A stretch of DNA of 64,000 nucleotides, from assembly GCA_902767315.1 (NCBI GenBank), contig CACXHB010000015.1, positions 1 to 64,000 on the forward strand, given 5' to 3'. The notes under the pieces are model-generated. The model was not told the DNA's origin, did no database searches, and was given only the letters and a program-made list of their open reading frames with translations. This document shows positions 8,447-16,639 of this stretch, one piece after another. The position numbers and the translations under genes were made by a program. This stretch comes from an uncultured Eubacteriales bacterium (GTDB lineage Bacteria > Bacillota > Clostridia > Christensenellales > Aristaeellaceae). How positions within the stretch are numbered: the first letter of the stretch is position 1; each line of letters opens with the position of its first letter.

Positions 8447-9937
8447 TCAAACGCCAAAACTGGCGGGATGTCGCTTCCCATCGTTGCGGATGGTTTCTAT
8501 CGCTCGGTCGTGCATGTACTTAAAGCGCTCAAAAGTTTGGTTACATTGTTCCAGGTCTACGCCATTCATTTCAGCATTGCTGTTCATCAGCAAAAACGCG
8601 GAATACATATCCCTCTGGACTTTGGTTCCATCCGAAAGAACCGTCCAGCGTTCTCCCAGTTTTTTCGAATGGTAACTTTGATCTGTATGATCTAACTGAC
8701 TCGCCCGGAATGCTTTTGTATCCACACGTTTCAATCCTGTCGGTTCCAAATAAGACAGTTTCTGATTCAAAATCAAAAGAAACAATGCCGGCGCCTTATT
8801 GGCCAGGGATTTGCCAAAGCGTTTTTTCTTTTTGGCGCGCCCTTTGTCGTCGTATGTCGTTTCTTTTGCCCGGCGTTGTAACCCGCTGTAACTCATTTGT
8901 TCGACATACACGTCAGTTCCAAGGCGAATAATCTCGTTTGCAAGACAGATGTGCTGATATTTCCGAATATCCGCATTCTTCCTTTCCAAATTTCGAACCA
9001 TGGCTTGCATCTTCAGATATCGCCTGGATTTAACCCAGTGTGGACGGTGCCCCTTTCCCGGGCGACGTACCGTACCGTCGGGATTGTAATTTTCCGGATT
9101 GGTACATCTGCGACTGTTGTCCATTTTCCGCTGAAGCGCACATTTTCTTCGATGATTCTCGTCCACACCGTCTGCAAGTTCCCGCAAGAAGACAGCCTTT
9201 TCTGCAGCCACCGCAATGGTTCGGGTTCCAATATCAATGCCTACTCTTCCGGCGCCCACCGGTCGATCTTTGTGCACGGTTTCTCCTGCAAGAGTAATCT
9301 GAACATAATATTTCCACCTGGTTTTCATCCATTTGCGAATCACGCGATAATACTTGATGGGCTTTTCAAGCATCTGTCTCTCATAATCCGTCAAACGCGC
9401 CTTGCTTGGTAAAATCAGCTTCACGGCATCCCGCGATTGTCCTCCGTTCCATTCAAGGCATCCATTGCGAAAAATCATACAGTTTCCGCTCTTTTTATTC
9501 GCAATGCTATATAACGATCCCGCCTTGTGAAAATGAACCATATCGCCATTTCCATACAACATTTTTTCGAATGCCTGCCATACATCAGACGAGGCTCTCT
9601 GTGCGACCTGCGCACCGATATGCACTATATATCGTTTCTGCATAGGCTCCATATCTTCATAAAAGCCATACTTCGAAAAGCCTGCTGTTCTCAGCAGCTC
9701 TGTACGCTGAGCATATAGTTTTTTTCGTTCTGTCTTGTCTGTGCTTCGAATCTCATCCTCCAGCCTGCACCAGACCCTGGTTCTCTGCAGATTCCGCAAG
9801 CGGCGCAATTCCTTCGCAATGAGGGCATTTTTGAGAAGCTCCATGATGCGAAAACGTTTTTCAATAATATCAATCTGCCACTTTTCCGGATATAGAGGGA
9901 GCGTCAATACCGTGTTTCCCAGTTTCTTCTCTGACAA
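8447..9937 (-). CDS. TnpB/Cas12-like RuvC effector (small type V-like nuclease)
   Basis: About 496 residues from a TTG start at 9937, chosen because GGAGG lies 8 nt upstream; an in-frame GTG at 9946 overlaps that site. The C-terminal half is a split RuvC nuclease of the TnpB/Cas12 type: RuvC-I RVGIDIGTRTIAV (Asp235), RuvC-II TDVYVEQMSYSGL (Glu346) and RuvC-III KVQRDMYSAFLL (Asp443). All three acidic residues are present, so nuclease activity is expected. The usual CxxC...CxxC zinc ribbon between RuvC-II and III is absent; that place holds ASQLDHTDQSYHSKKLGERW. The N-terminal about 220 residues are helical and basic, with no known domain I can name. Proteins of this type are usually annotated as transposases; the adjacent array and absence of tnpA or IS200/IS605 ends argue for a CRISPR effector. 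Assignment to a named type V subtype is not possible by eye. Confidence 0.85.
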   Translation of the reverse strand: MSEKKLGNTVLTLPLYPEKWQIDIIEKRFRIMELLKNALIAKELRRLRNLQRTRVWCRLEDEIRSTDKTERKKLYAQRTELLRTAGFSKYGFYEDMEPMQKRYIVHIGAQVAQRASSDVWQAFEKMLYGNGDMVHFHKAGSLYSIANKKSGNCMIFRNGCLEWNGGQSRDAVKLILPSKARLTDYERQMLEKPIKYYRVIRKWMKTRWKYYVQITLAGETVHKDRPVGAGRVGIDIGTRTIAVAAEKAVFLRELADGVDENHRRKCALQRKMDNSRRCTNPENYNPDGTVRRPGKGHRPHWVKSRRYLKMQAMVRNLERKNADIRKYQHICLANEIIRLGTDVYVEQMSYSGLQRRAKETTYDDKGRAKKKKRFGKSLANKAPALFLLILNQKLSYLEPTGLKRVDTKAFRASQLDHTDQSYHSKKLGERWTVLSDGTKVQRDMYSAFLLMNSNAEMNGVDLEQCNQTFERFKYMHDRAIETIRNDGKRHPASFGV

Positions 9938-9958
9938 GTCGCTCACCTCCCTCTTCGA

Positions 9959-9987
9959 ATTTTACCACAAAGCAACATTCATGTCAA
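9959..9987 (-). promoter_or_regulatory. Consensus promoter of the CRISPR effector operon
   Basis: On the minus strand, a perfect -35 TTGACA (9982-9987) is 17 nt from -10 TAAAAT (9959-9964). Predicted transcription starts near 9952, leaving about 15 nt before the TTG start. It overlaps the intergenic gap after the AraC gene, so the effector has its own strong promoter. Confidence 0.8.
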
Positions 9988-9990
9988 TCC

Positions 9991-10854
9991 TCACGGAATC
10001 AGGCGGATGGATTCCCGGCGGTACTTGGCGGGGGTGACGCCCAGAATGTCCCGGAAATGGCGGATGAAATTCACCGGGTCGGCATAGCCTACCTGTGCGC
10101 CGATTTCCGCCACGGTGCGGGAAGTGGTGCGCAGAAGTTCCTGAGCACGCTGGATGCGGCACTGGTGCAGATAATGATAGGGGGGTACGCCCATCTGCTG
10201 GCGAAACAGGCGGATCAGGTGATATTTGGACAGATTGGCCACCCGTTCGAATTCCGGCATACCGATGCTTTCGGCCATGTGCTGGCGAATGTATTCCGCC
10301 AGGGCATTGACCTCCCCCCGACCGGGCATGTCCCCCGGCTCCTCCGCCCCCAGGCTTTCCAGCATTTCCAGCAGCATCGCCCCCAGGCACTGGCTGGTTT
10401 CCGCCCGGGCCAGCACACCCCGGCGAGGGTCCAGATTTTCCAGGCGAAGAAATTCCGCCTCCATGCGCCCGGGCGACAGCACCTTTACCGGGGTGAGCCG
10501 CTCCATCAGCATGGGAGCGTAGCCCTCCAGCCCAGGGCCGTCCAGATGGGCCCAGAAAAATTCCCACTCTCCCTCATCTCCAGTGCGATAGGCATGGTAA
10601 GAATCGCAATATATTACTACCGCCGTACCCGGAGTCAGGCTGCAAACCTGGCCTTTCCAGTTCAGCACCCCCTGACCTTCCCGGGTATAGAAAAGCAGCG
10701 CGGCCATTTTCCCGTCCCGACGGGTATAATATCCCGGATTCGCATAAAAGTGGCCGAATTCCGTCATGTACAGCGGAAACGCCCGGGCGGCTTCGTCCGC
10801 GGTAAAGACCTGCGAACGGGATTGTGCCGACAAATCCAGATCATATTCCAGCAA
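9991..10854 (-). CDS. AraC-family transcriptional regulator with cupin domain
   Basis: About 287 residues. The N-terminal half is an AraC-binding cupin domain (LLFYTREGQGVLNWKG, then SLTPGTAVVIYCDSYHAYR). The C-terminal 100 residues hold two HTH motifs, FERVANLSKYHLIRLFRQQMG and RTVAEIGAQVGYADPVNFIRHF, the second ending in the usual DILGVTPAKYRRE. TTG 10854 is preferred since AGGGGGG lies 8 nt upstream; a longer frame from 10905 would pass through a -10-like TATAAA. It is divergent from the isomerase and glycoside-hydrolase genes and probably activates them in response to their sugar. Confidence 0.88.
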   Translation of the reverse strand: MLEYDLDLSAQSRSQVFTADEAARAFPLYMTEFGHFYANPGYYTRRDGKMAALLFYTREGQGVLNWKGQVCSLTPGTAVVIYCDSYHAYRTGDEGEWEFFWAHLDGPGLEGYAPMLMERLTPVKVLSPGRMEAEFLRLENLDPRRGVLARAETSQCLGAMLLEMLESLGAEEPGDMPGRGEVNALAEYIRQHMAESIGMPEFERVANLSKYHLIRLFRQQMGVPPYHYLHQCRIQRAQELLRTTSRTVAEIGAQVGYADPVNFIRHFRDILGVTPAKYRRESIRLIP

Positions 10855-10974
10855 GCCCTTTTCCCCCCTTTGAAATAGCAACTTTATACTATCTTTCGGC
10901 AACAATGCCGCTTATTCCTGCTTTTTATCGGCGGTATACTATGCTCATCATCCAAAGATTCAGGAGGGACCTCC

Positions 10975-12456
10975 ATGTTGAAAGCACGCATCGGCCTGTA
11001 CAGCGCGGGCCTGAACACTTACTGGGCGCAGTTTGCCGGACTGAAAGACCGGCTGCTGGGCTACAACAGCTTCATCGCCGAAAGGCTGAGCCAGGTGGGC
11101 GAGGTGTACAATTTCGGTCTGGTAGACGACGAAACCGCCGGCCGTCAGGCGGGCGAATACTTCAACGCCCACAATGTGGACATTATTTTCGCCCACAGCG
11201 CCACCTATTTCACCAGCAGCACCGTGCTGCCCGTGCACCAGATTTGCAAAGCGCCGGCAGTGTGGCTGAATCTGCAGCCCACCCCCCAGATGAATTACGC
11301 CAAAACCGGCACCGGCGAATGGCTGGCCCATTGCGTAGGCTGCCCCGTGCCGGAGGCCTCCAACGCCTTTGAGCGGGCCGGTATTCCCTTCCACGTGGTA
11401 AACGGTCTGCTGGGCCTGGAAAAGACCCCGGAAATCTCCGTGACGGACGAAGTCACCGCCCACATGCCTCAGGCGCAGAAGGCCTGGGCGGAAATTCTGG
11501 AATGGGCCCGAGCCGCGCAGGTAAAGCGTGCCATGGCGCACGCCCGGTTCGGATTCCTGGGCAACAACTATTCCGGCATGCTGGACATGTACAGCGATTT
11601 CACCATGCTGCAGGCGCAGCTGGGGCTGCACGTGGAACTGCTGGAAATGTGCGACCTGGACAGCCAGCTGAACAAGGTCACCGACGCGGAAGTGGCGGAA
11701 AAGCGGGCCGAGGTGGAGCGGTTCTTCACCATCAGCGGCGATTCCCCCTCTGATCCCATTGCGAAAAAGCCCACCGAGGAACAGCTGGACTGGGCCTGCC
11801 GGGTGGCGGCGGCACAGGAGCGCCTGGTGAAGGCCCGGCGGCTGGACGGCCTTTCCTATTATTATCACGGCGCGGACGGCAATCATTACGAGGAGCTGCA
11901 GGGCGGCTTCATCGTGGGCCATTCCCTGTTGACGGCCAAGGGCGTGCCCTGCGCCGGCGAAGGCGACCTGAAGACCAACGTAGCCATGAAGATCTGCGAT
12001 CTGCTGGGCACCGGCGGCTCCTTCACGGAAATCGTGGCCATGGACTACCTGACCAACACCATGCTGCTGGGACACGACGGGCCCTTCCACATTTCCATTT
12101 CCGACGGCAAGCCCGTTCTGCGGGGCATGGGCGTGTTCCATGGCAAGCGGGGCAGCGGCGTTTCCGTGGAAGCCAACGTCATTTCCGGCCCGGTTACCAC
12201 CCTGGGCCTTACCCAGACCGGCGCGGGCAGGCTGCGGCTCATCGCCTCCGAAGGCGTGGCCGTGAAGCACCCCATCCTCACCATCGGCAACACCCAGACG
12301 CATGTGGACTTTGGCATGCCCCTGGACGATTATATGGACCAGTGGTTTCAGTACGCTCCCACCCATCATTGCGCCATGAGCGTGGGCCACAACGCCAGGC
12401 TCTTTGAAAAGGTTGCCCAGCTTCTGGGCGTGGAATATGTAAAAGTCGGGAAATAA
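10975..12456 (+). CDS. L-fucose/L-arabinose isomerase family protein
   Basis: A 493-residue protein of the sugar isomerase family that interconverts aldoses and ketoses with a divalent metal. The metal-ligand pattern of arabinose isomerases is recognisable: a glutamate in CAGEGDLKTNVAM, a second in GSFTEIVAMDYL, a histidine in MLLGHDGPFHIS and a late histidine in APTHHCAMSVGH. The N-terminal Rossmann-like domains begin KARIGLYSAGLNTYWAQF. GGAGGG precedes the ATG by 7-8 nt. It is 24 nt upstream of a large glycoside hydrolase, so it probably acts on the sugar released by that enzyme. Which sugar (rhamnose, fucose, arabinose or other) cannot be decided by eye. Confidence 0.85.
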   Translation: MLKARIGLYSAGLNTYWAQFAGLKDRLLGYNSFIAERLSQVGEVYNFGLVDDETAGRQAGEYFNAHNVDIIFAHSATYFTSSTVLPVHQICKAPAVWLNLQPTPQMNYAKTGTGEWLAHCVGCPVPEASNAFERAGIPFHVVNGLLGLEKTPEISVTDEVTAHMPQAQKAWAEILEWARAAQVKRAMAHARFGFLGNNYSGMLDMYSDFTMLQAQLGLHVELLEMCDLDSQLNKVTDAEVAEKRAEVERFFTISGDSPSDPIAKKPTEEQLDWACRVAAAQERLVKARRLDGLSYYYHGADGNHYEELQGGFIVGHSLLTAKGVPCAGEGDLKTNVAMKICDLLGTGGSFTEIVAMDYLTNTMLLGHDGPFHISISDGKPVLRGMGVFHGKRGSGVSVEANVISGPVTTLGLTQTGAGRLRLIASEGVAVKHPILTIGNTQTHVDFGMPLDDYMDQWFQYAPTHHCAMSVGHNARLFEKVAQLLGVEYVKVGK

Positions 12457-12480
12457 CCCCAAAAGAAAGGAACGAAAACC

Positions 12481-15400
12481 ATGGACGAACTGAGAAACAG
12501 CTTCCGCAATCCTCCGGTTTCCCACCGTGCAGCGCCGCTGTGGGTGTGGAACGACCTTATGAGCGAGCAGCAGATCGCCTTCCAGCTCAAGGAGCTGAAA
12601 AATCACGGCTTCGGCGGCGCCTTTGTGCATCCCCGTCCGGGCCTGATCACGGACTATCTCTCTGAAGAGTGGTTCGATCGCTGGGGCTTTGCCCTGAAGA
12701 CTGCCAAGGAGCTGGGGCTGAAGCTGTACATCTACGATGAAAACTCCTATCCCTCCGGATTTGCCGGCGGCCATGTGTCTTCGCAGCTGCCGGATTGCCT
12801 GGCGGAAGGCATGACCTATCAGATCATCGACCTGAGCAAGGACGTGCCCGACGGCAACGTGAGCATGTGCTTCCCCGCCAACACCCCCATCGCCGCCTTC
12901 TCCTGCAAAACCGACGGCGACAAGATTGAAATTTTGGACGACATTTCTGTTTATCCCGACAGCGAGTGGGCGGAGCACGCGGAAAAGGTCTTCGTGGTGC
13001 TGCGGGTAAAGAGCGACACCACCGGCTGGCTGGCCGGCTTCGCCTTCACCGACCTGCTGCGCCCCGAGGTGCATCAGGCCTTCATGGAAACCACCTACGA
13101 GCAGTATTATCGCCGCTTCGGCGAGGACTTCGGCGACGCTGTGCCCGCCATCTTCACCGACGAGCCCAACATTTCCGCCGGCAGTGTCTACGGTTCCGGC
13201 GCACCCGCCCTGCCCTTCAGCTTCTGGTTCCTGGATCAGTTCGAGAAGTACAACGGCTACAGCCTCACCAAGAACCTGCCCTGCGTCTTCAAGAATCTCT
13301 CCGGCGAAATTTTCGACTATCCCGCCGAGAAGATCCGCTACGATTATTACAAGACCATCCACTATCTGTGGGTGAAAAACAGCATTGCCCCCACCGGCGA
13401 ATGGTGCGAAAAGCACAACATCAACTTCACCGGCCATTATCTGGAGCATCAGTGGCCCCATGTAGGCTCCGCCACTTCCCCCTCCATGCAGTCCTTCTAT
13501 GAGTATCACCAGTGGCCGGCCATCGACATGCTGCTGTCCAACTACCTGCGGGACACCGAATTCCATTCCCTGGCCCTTTCCATCCAGGAGATTCGTTCCG
13601 CTTCCAACCAGTTTGGCAAAAAGCGCACTCTGTGCGAGCTCTACGGCGCAGGCGGCTGGGATTCCACCTTCGACGATTACAAGCGCATGGCGGACTGGGT
13701 GATGGTCAACGGCATCAACTTTATCAACCAGCACCTGACCTATGCCACCATCGCAGGCGCACGGAAACGCGATCATCCGCAGTCCTTTGACTGGCGCGAG
13801 CCCTGGTGGGATCAGTACACCACCATGAACGACTACATCGGCCGCGTTTGCACCCTGCTTTCCCGGGGCAAGATGGAGCAGCGCATTCTGCTTTTGAACC
13901 CCTCCACCACCGGCTACCTCACTCCCTACGAGGAGGAAAAGGGCGGCATCTACGGCGACCCCAACCTGGACGCCATCAAGAATCCCGACATGACCGCCTT
14001 CCTGACCCTTTCCCAGACGCTGACCGATCACCAGTGGGATTACGACTTTGGCGACGAGTACACCATGGAGCGCCATGGCAGCGTGGACGGCAGGCAGCTG
14101 AAGGTGGGCAAGCAGACCTACGACGTGGTGCTGATTTCCGGCGACATGAAGAACCTGCGCACCGTGACGGTGGATCTGCTGAAGAAGGCGGAGGCCTCCG
14201 GCGTGAAGCTGCTGGCCGTGGGCAAGCCCGGCCCCTATGTGGAAGGCCTGAAGGACGAAGCCGCTTATGCCGACCTGGCCAAGGGCTGGGAAGAAATCGC
14301 CCTGGAAAACGTGGACGCGCGCCTGGAAGCCCTCATCGGCCGCCGGATGAGCGCCAACGTTCCCTTCCTGCGGGGCATGACCCACATGCGCCGGGTGCTG
14401 GACGACGGCCGCGAGGTCTACTTCATCGTGAACCATTCCTTCAGCGATTTTGACGGCGTGGTCACTGTTCCCGGCGACAAGGCCTGCGAATACATGCTGT
14501 ACACCGGCGAGGTGCAGGGTGTGCATTACACCGCCAGGGACGGCAAGGTCTCCTTCCCCCTGAAGCTGACCCATTGCCAGTCCGCCATGATCATGGTGGG
14601 CGAAGCGGCGGACGTGGCGGATGCCGCCGCGGCCGATACCGCCGTTGCCCTGAAGCTTACCGCCATCGAGTCCGAACAGCCCAACCAGCTGCCCATCGGC
14701 TACTGCGACGTGCACATGGACCACATGGAGCTGAAGGACGTTTCCGTCATTCGCGGCGGCGACCGCATCTTCACCCAGCGGGGCTTCCAGAACAACCCCT
14801 GGGATAACAAGGTGCAGTATAAGAACAACCTGATGAACAAGAACCCCAACTACGGCCCCGGCAGCGGCTTCTCCGCGGATTATCACTTCTTCCTGGAGAA
14901 GGGCTTCCGGCCCACGAAGATGGACGTCACCGCCGAGCAGTACACCCTGTGCCGGGTGGAAATCAACGGCGTGGCCGTGCCGTGGCTGGAAAACGAGCAC
15001 TATCTGGACGAGCACTTCGGCGTTGCGGATATCACCGCTTACCTGAAGGACGGCGAGAACGTGGTCACCGTGGTGGCGGACACCTTCGACGTGCGTCTGG
15101 AGCTGGAAAGCGTCTATCTCCGGGGCGATTTCGATGTGCGCAGCGTGGACAACCGCTGGGTCATCGGCCCCGAAACCAAGCTGGGATACGGCTCCTGGAA
15201 GGAACAGGGCAAGCCCTTCTACCCCTACGCCGTGAACTATCGCTACACCGCCCATCTGGACGCGACTCCCGCCGCGGCCACGCTGTTTGTCGGCAATTAC
15301 GGCGCGACGGCGGTTTCCGCCATCGTCAACGGCACGGAAGTGCTGCTGAACGTGGACGGCCACCTGCCCCAGGACGTCGCTTCCCTGCTGAAGGCGGGCG

Positions 15401-15594
15401 ACAACGAAATCACCCTGCGGGTGTGCGGCAGCCTGAAGAACCTGATGGGCCCCCACTTCGGCAGCGAGACCACCCGCGGCAGCGCGTGGCCCGGCATGTG
15501 GAAATGGGCGCCGACCCATCAACCCGGCGCAGACGCTTACGATCTGATGGACTTCGGCCTGAACGAGGCTCCCGTGTTGAAGATCGGCAAGTAA
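12481..15594 (+). CDS. Large glycoside hydrolase, GH106-like (putative alpha-L-rhamnosidase)
   Basis: A 1037-residue cytoplasmic-type enzyme without a signal peptide. The N-terminus (FRNPPVSHRAAPLWVWND, then QLKELKNHGFGGAFVHPRPG) resembles the catalytic barrel of GH106 and related rhamnosidase-like proteins. A later FTDEPNIS segment may hold an active-site acid. The middle contains a beta-galactosidase-trimerisation-like domain (MEQRILLLNPSTTGYLTPYEEE) and the C-terminal 300 residues look like beta-sandwich modules. With no export signal, its substrate would be an imported oligosaccharide or glycoside. Co-transcribed with the isomerase. Family assignment is moderate and based on the N-terminal pattern. 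Confidence 0.78.
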   Translation: MDELRNSFRNPPVSHRAAPLWVWNDLMSEQQIAFQLKELKNHGFGGAFVHPRPGLITDYLSEEWFDRWGFALKTAKELGLKLYIYDENSYPSGFAGGHVSSQLPDCLAEGMTYQIIDLSKDVPDGNVSMCFPANTPIAAFSCKTDGDKIEILDDISVYPDSEWAEHAEKVFVVLRVKSDTTGWLAGFAFTDLLRPEVHQAFMETTYEQYYRRFGEDFGDAVPAIFTDEPNISAGSVYGSGAPALPFSFWFLDQFEKYNGYSLTKNLPCVFKNLSGEIFDYPAEKIRYDYYKTIHYLWVKNSIAPTGEWCEKHNINFTGHYLEHQWPHVGSATSPSMQSFYEYHQWPAIDMLLSNYLRDTEFHSLALSIQEIRSASNQFGKKRTLCELYGAGGWDSTFDDYKRMADWVMVNGINFINQHLTYATIAGARKRDHPQSFDWREPWWDQYTTMNDYIGRVCTLLSRGKMEQRILLLNPSTTGYLTPYEEEKGGIYGDPNLDAIKNPDMTAFLTLSQTLTDHQWDYDFGDEYTMERHGSVDGRQLKVGKQTYDVVLISGDMKNLRTVTVDLLKKAEASGVKLLAVGKPGPYVEGLKDEAAYADLAKGWEEIALENVDARLEALIGRRMSANVPFLRGMTHMRRVLDDGREVYFIVNHSFSDFDGVVTVPGDKACEYMLYTGEVQGVHYTARDGKVSFPLKLTHCQSAMIMVGEAADVADAAAADTAVALKLTAIESEQPNQLPIGYCDVHMDHMELKDVSVIRGGDRIFTQRGFQNNPWDNKVQYKNNLMNKNPNYGPGSGFSADYHFFLEKGFRPTKMDVTAEQYTLCRVEINGVAVPWLENEHYLDEHFGVADITAYLKDGENVVTVVADTFDVRLELESVYLRGDFDVRSVDNRWVIGPETKLGYGSWKEQGKPFYPYAVNYRYTAHLDATPAAATLFVGNYGATAVSAIVNGTEVLLNVDGHLPQDVASLLKAGDNEITLRVCGSLKNLMGPHFGSETTRGSAWPGMWKWAPTHQPGADAYDLMDFGLNEAPVLKIGK

Positions 15595-15612
15595 TCTTTC
15601 TCCAATAAACCA

Positions 15613-15659
15613 AAAGAGGATTCGACGCCCCGGCGGGCGACGGATCCTCTTGCTTTTTG
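15613..15659. terminator. Bidirectional Rho-independent terminator
   Basis: An AAGAGGAT arm and an ATCCTCTT arm form the outer stem around a GC-rich inner part, followed by GCTTTTTGC on the plus strand; the minus strand also ends in a short T-run. It separates the plus-strand glycoside-hydrolase operon from the convergent LysR gene. Confidence 0.7.
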
Positions 15660-15660
15660 C

Positions 15661-16533
15661 TCAATTTTCCCGGAATTTCAAATATCTGATGAACTTTTCC
15701 ACCGCGACGGGCAGCCGTTCCCGGCGCTTCATGGCCAGGCCGATTTTGCGATAATAGGGCATATCCAGAGAGCGGATTTCCACGCGATAGGGAACGCGCC
15801 GCAGAATCATTTCCGGCAATATGCCCACGCCCAGCCCCTTTTCCACCATGGACAGGATGGAAAAATCCTCCCAGGTGGTAAAACGCACATGGGGGCGCAC
15901 ACCCCGCTGCTCCAATAGATCGGACACCTCCGTTTTGCCCCCGTGTTCCAGCAGCAGAAAGGGTTGGCCGTTCAAATCCTCCAGGGCGATTTTCTCCTTT
16001 TGGGCCAGGGGGTGGCCCACCGGCAGCACCGCCTTGTATTCGTCCTCCTTCAGCAGCAGGGTATCGAAATCCCCGCGGCAGGGCAGGCGCAAAAAGCCGC
16101 AATCCACCCGGCCTTCCGCAATCCAGCTCTCTACCTCATCGTAATCCCCCAGCAGCATTTCATAATCAATGCCGGGATAGTCCTTTTGAAATTCCGCGAA
16201 GATATTGGGCAGCCAATGGATGGCCACGCTGGCGAAGGTGCCGATGCGCACCATCCCCGTCTGAACCCCCTTCATCCGATGCAGCGCGTCCTCCAGCTGT
16301 TGCTGATCGTTGAGCAGTGCCCGGACATAGGGCAGTATTTCTTTGCCTTCGGATGTCAGGCAGATTCCGGCGCGGCTGCGCTCCAGCAGGCTCACGCCCC
16401 ATTCCCGCTCCAGGTCGGCAATCATTTTGCTGACGGAGGATTGGGCGTAGTTCAGCTCCTGAGCGGCTTTGGTGAAACTGCCCCGCTCCACCGTTCGGAC
16501 AAAGGCCAGATATTTCAGCTGCGGATTATCCAT
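15661..16533 (-). CDS. LysR-family transcriptional regulator
   Basis: A 290-residue LysR regulator. The N-terminal winged HTH is clear (YLAFVRTVERGSFTKAAQEL, NYAQSSVSKMIADLEREWG, LLERSRAGICLTSEGKEIL), followed by an effector-binding domain starting near residue 90 (GMVRIGTFASVAIHWLPNIF). It is divergent from a MATE efflux gene across 106 nt, which contains a GCATCAT / ATGATGC inverted repeat. By the usual LysR logic it may control that transporter. Confidence 0.93.
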   Translation of the reverse strand: MDNPQLKYLAFVRTVERGSFTKAAQELNYAQSSVSKMIADLEREWGVSLLERSRAGICLTSEGKEILPYVRALLNDQQQLEDALHRMKGVQTGMVRIGTFASVAIHWLPNIFAEFQKDYPGIDYEMLLGDYDEVESWIAEGRVDCGFLRLPCRGDFDTLLLKEDEYKAVLPVGHPLAQKEKIALEDLNGQPFLLLEHGGKTEVSDLLEQRGVRPHVRFTTWEDFSILSMVEKGLGVGILPEMILRRVPYRVEIRSLDMPYYRKIGLAMKRRERLPVAVEKFIRYLKFREN

Positions 16534-16639
16534 ATAAATTCATTCCTTTTTTCGATGCATCATATCAATAAGATTCACTTTTCTTATTTTATCAGCGGGT
16601 GTATGATGATGCAAGCACAATTTAGGAGGAATTCAAAGG

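Noticed and set aside
8447-9937. The RuvC protein as a plain IS200/IS605 accessory transposase
   Set aside because: There is no tnpA, no IS200/IS605-type end hairpin or target motif seen around it, and a ten-repeat array follows in the same transcript. The possibility is kept open only as a test in the findings.
10960-15522. A very long open frame on the minus strand opposite the isomerase and glycoside hydrolase
   Set aside because: It is the antisense shadow of two clearly recognisable genes in GC-rich DNA. The translation has no domain signature and is Gly/His/Gln-rich like other antisense frames here.
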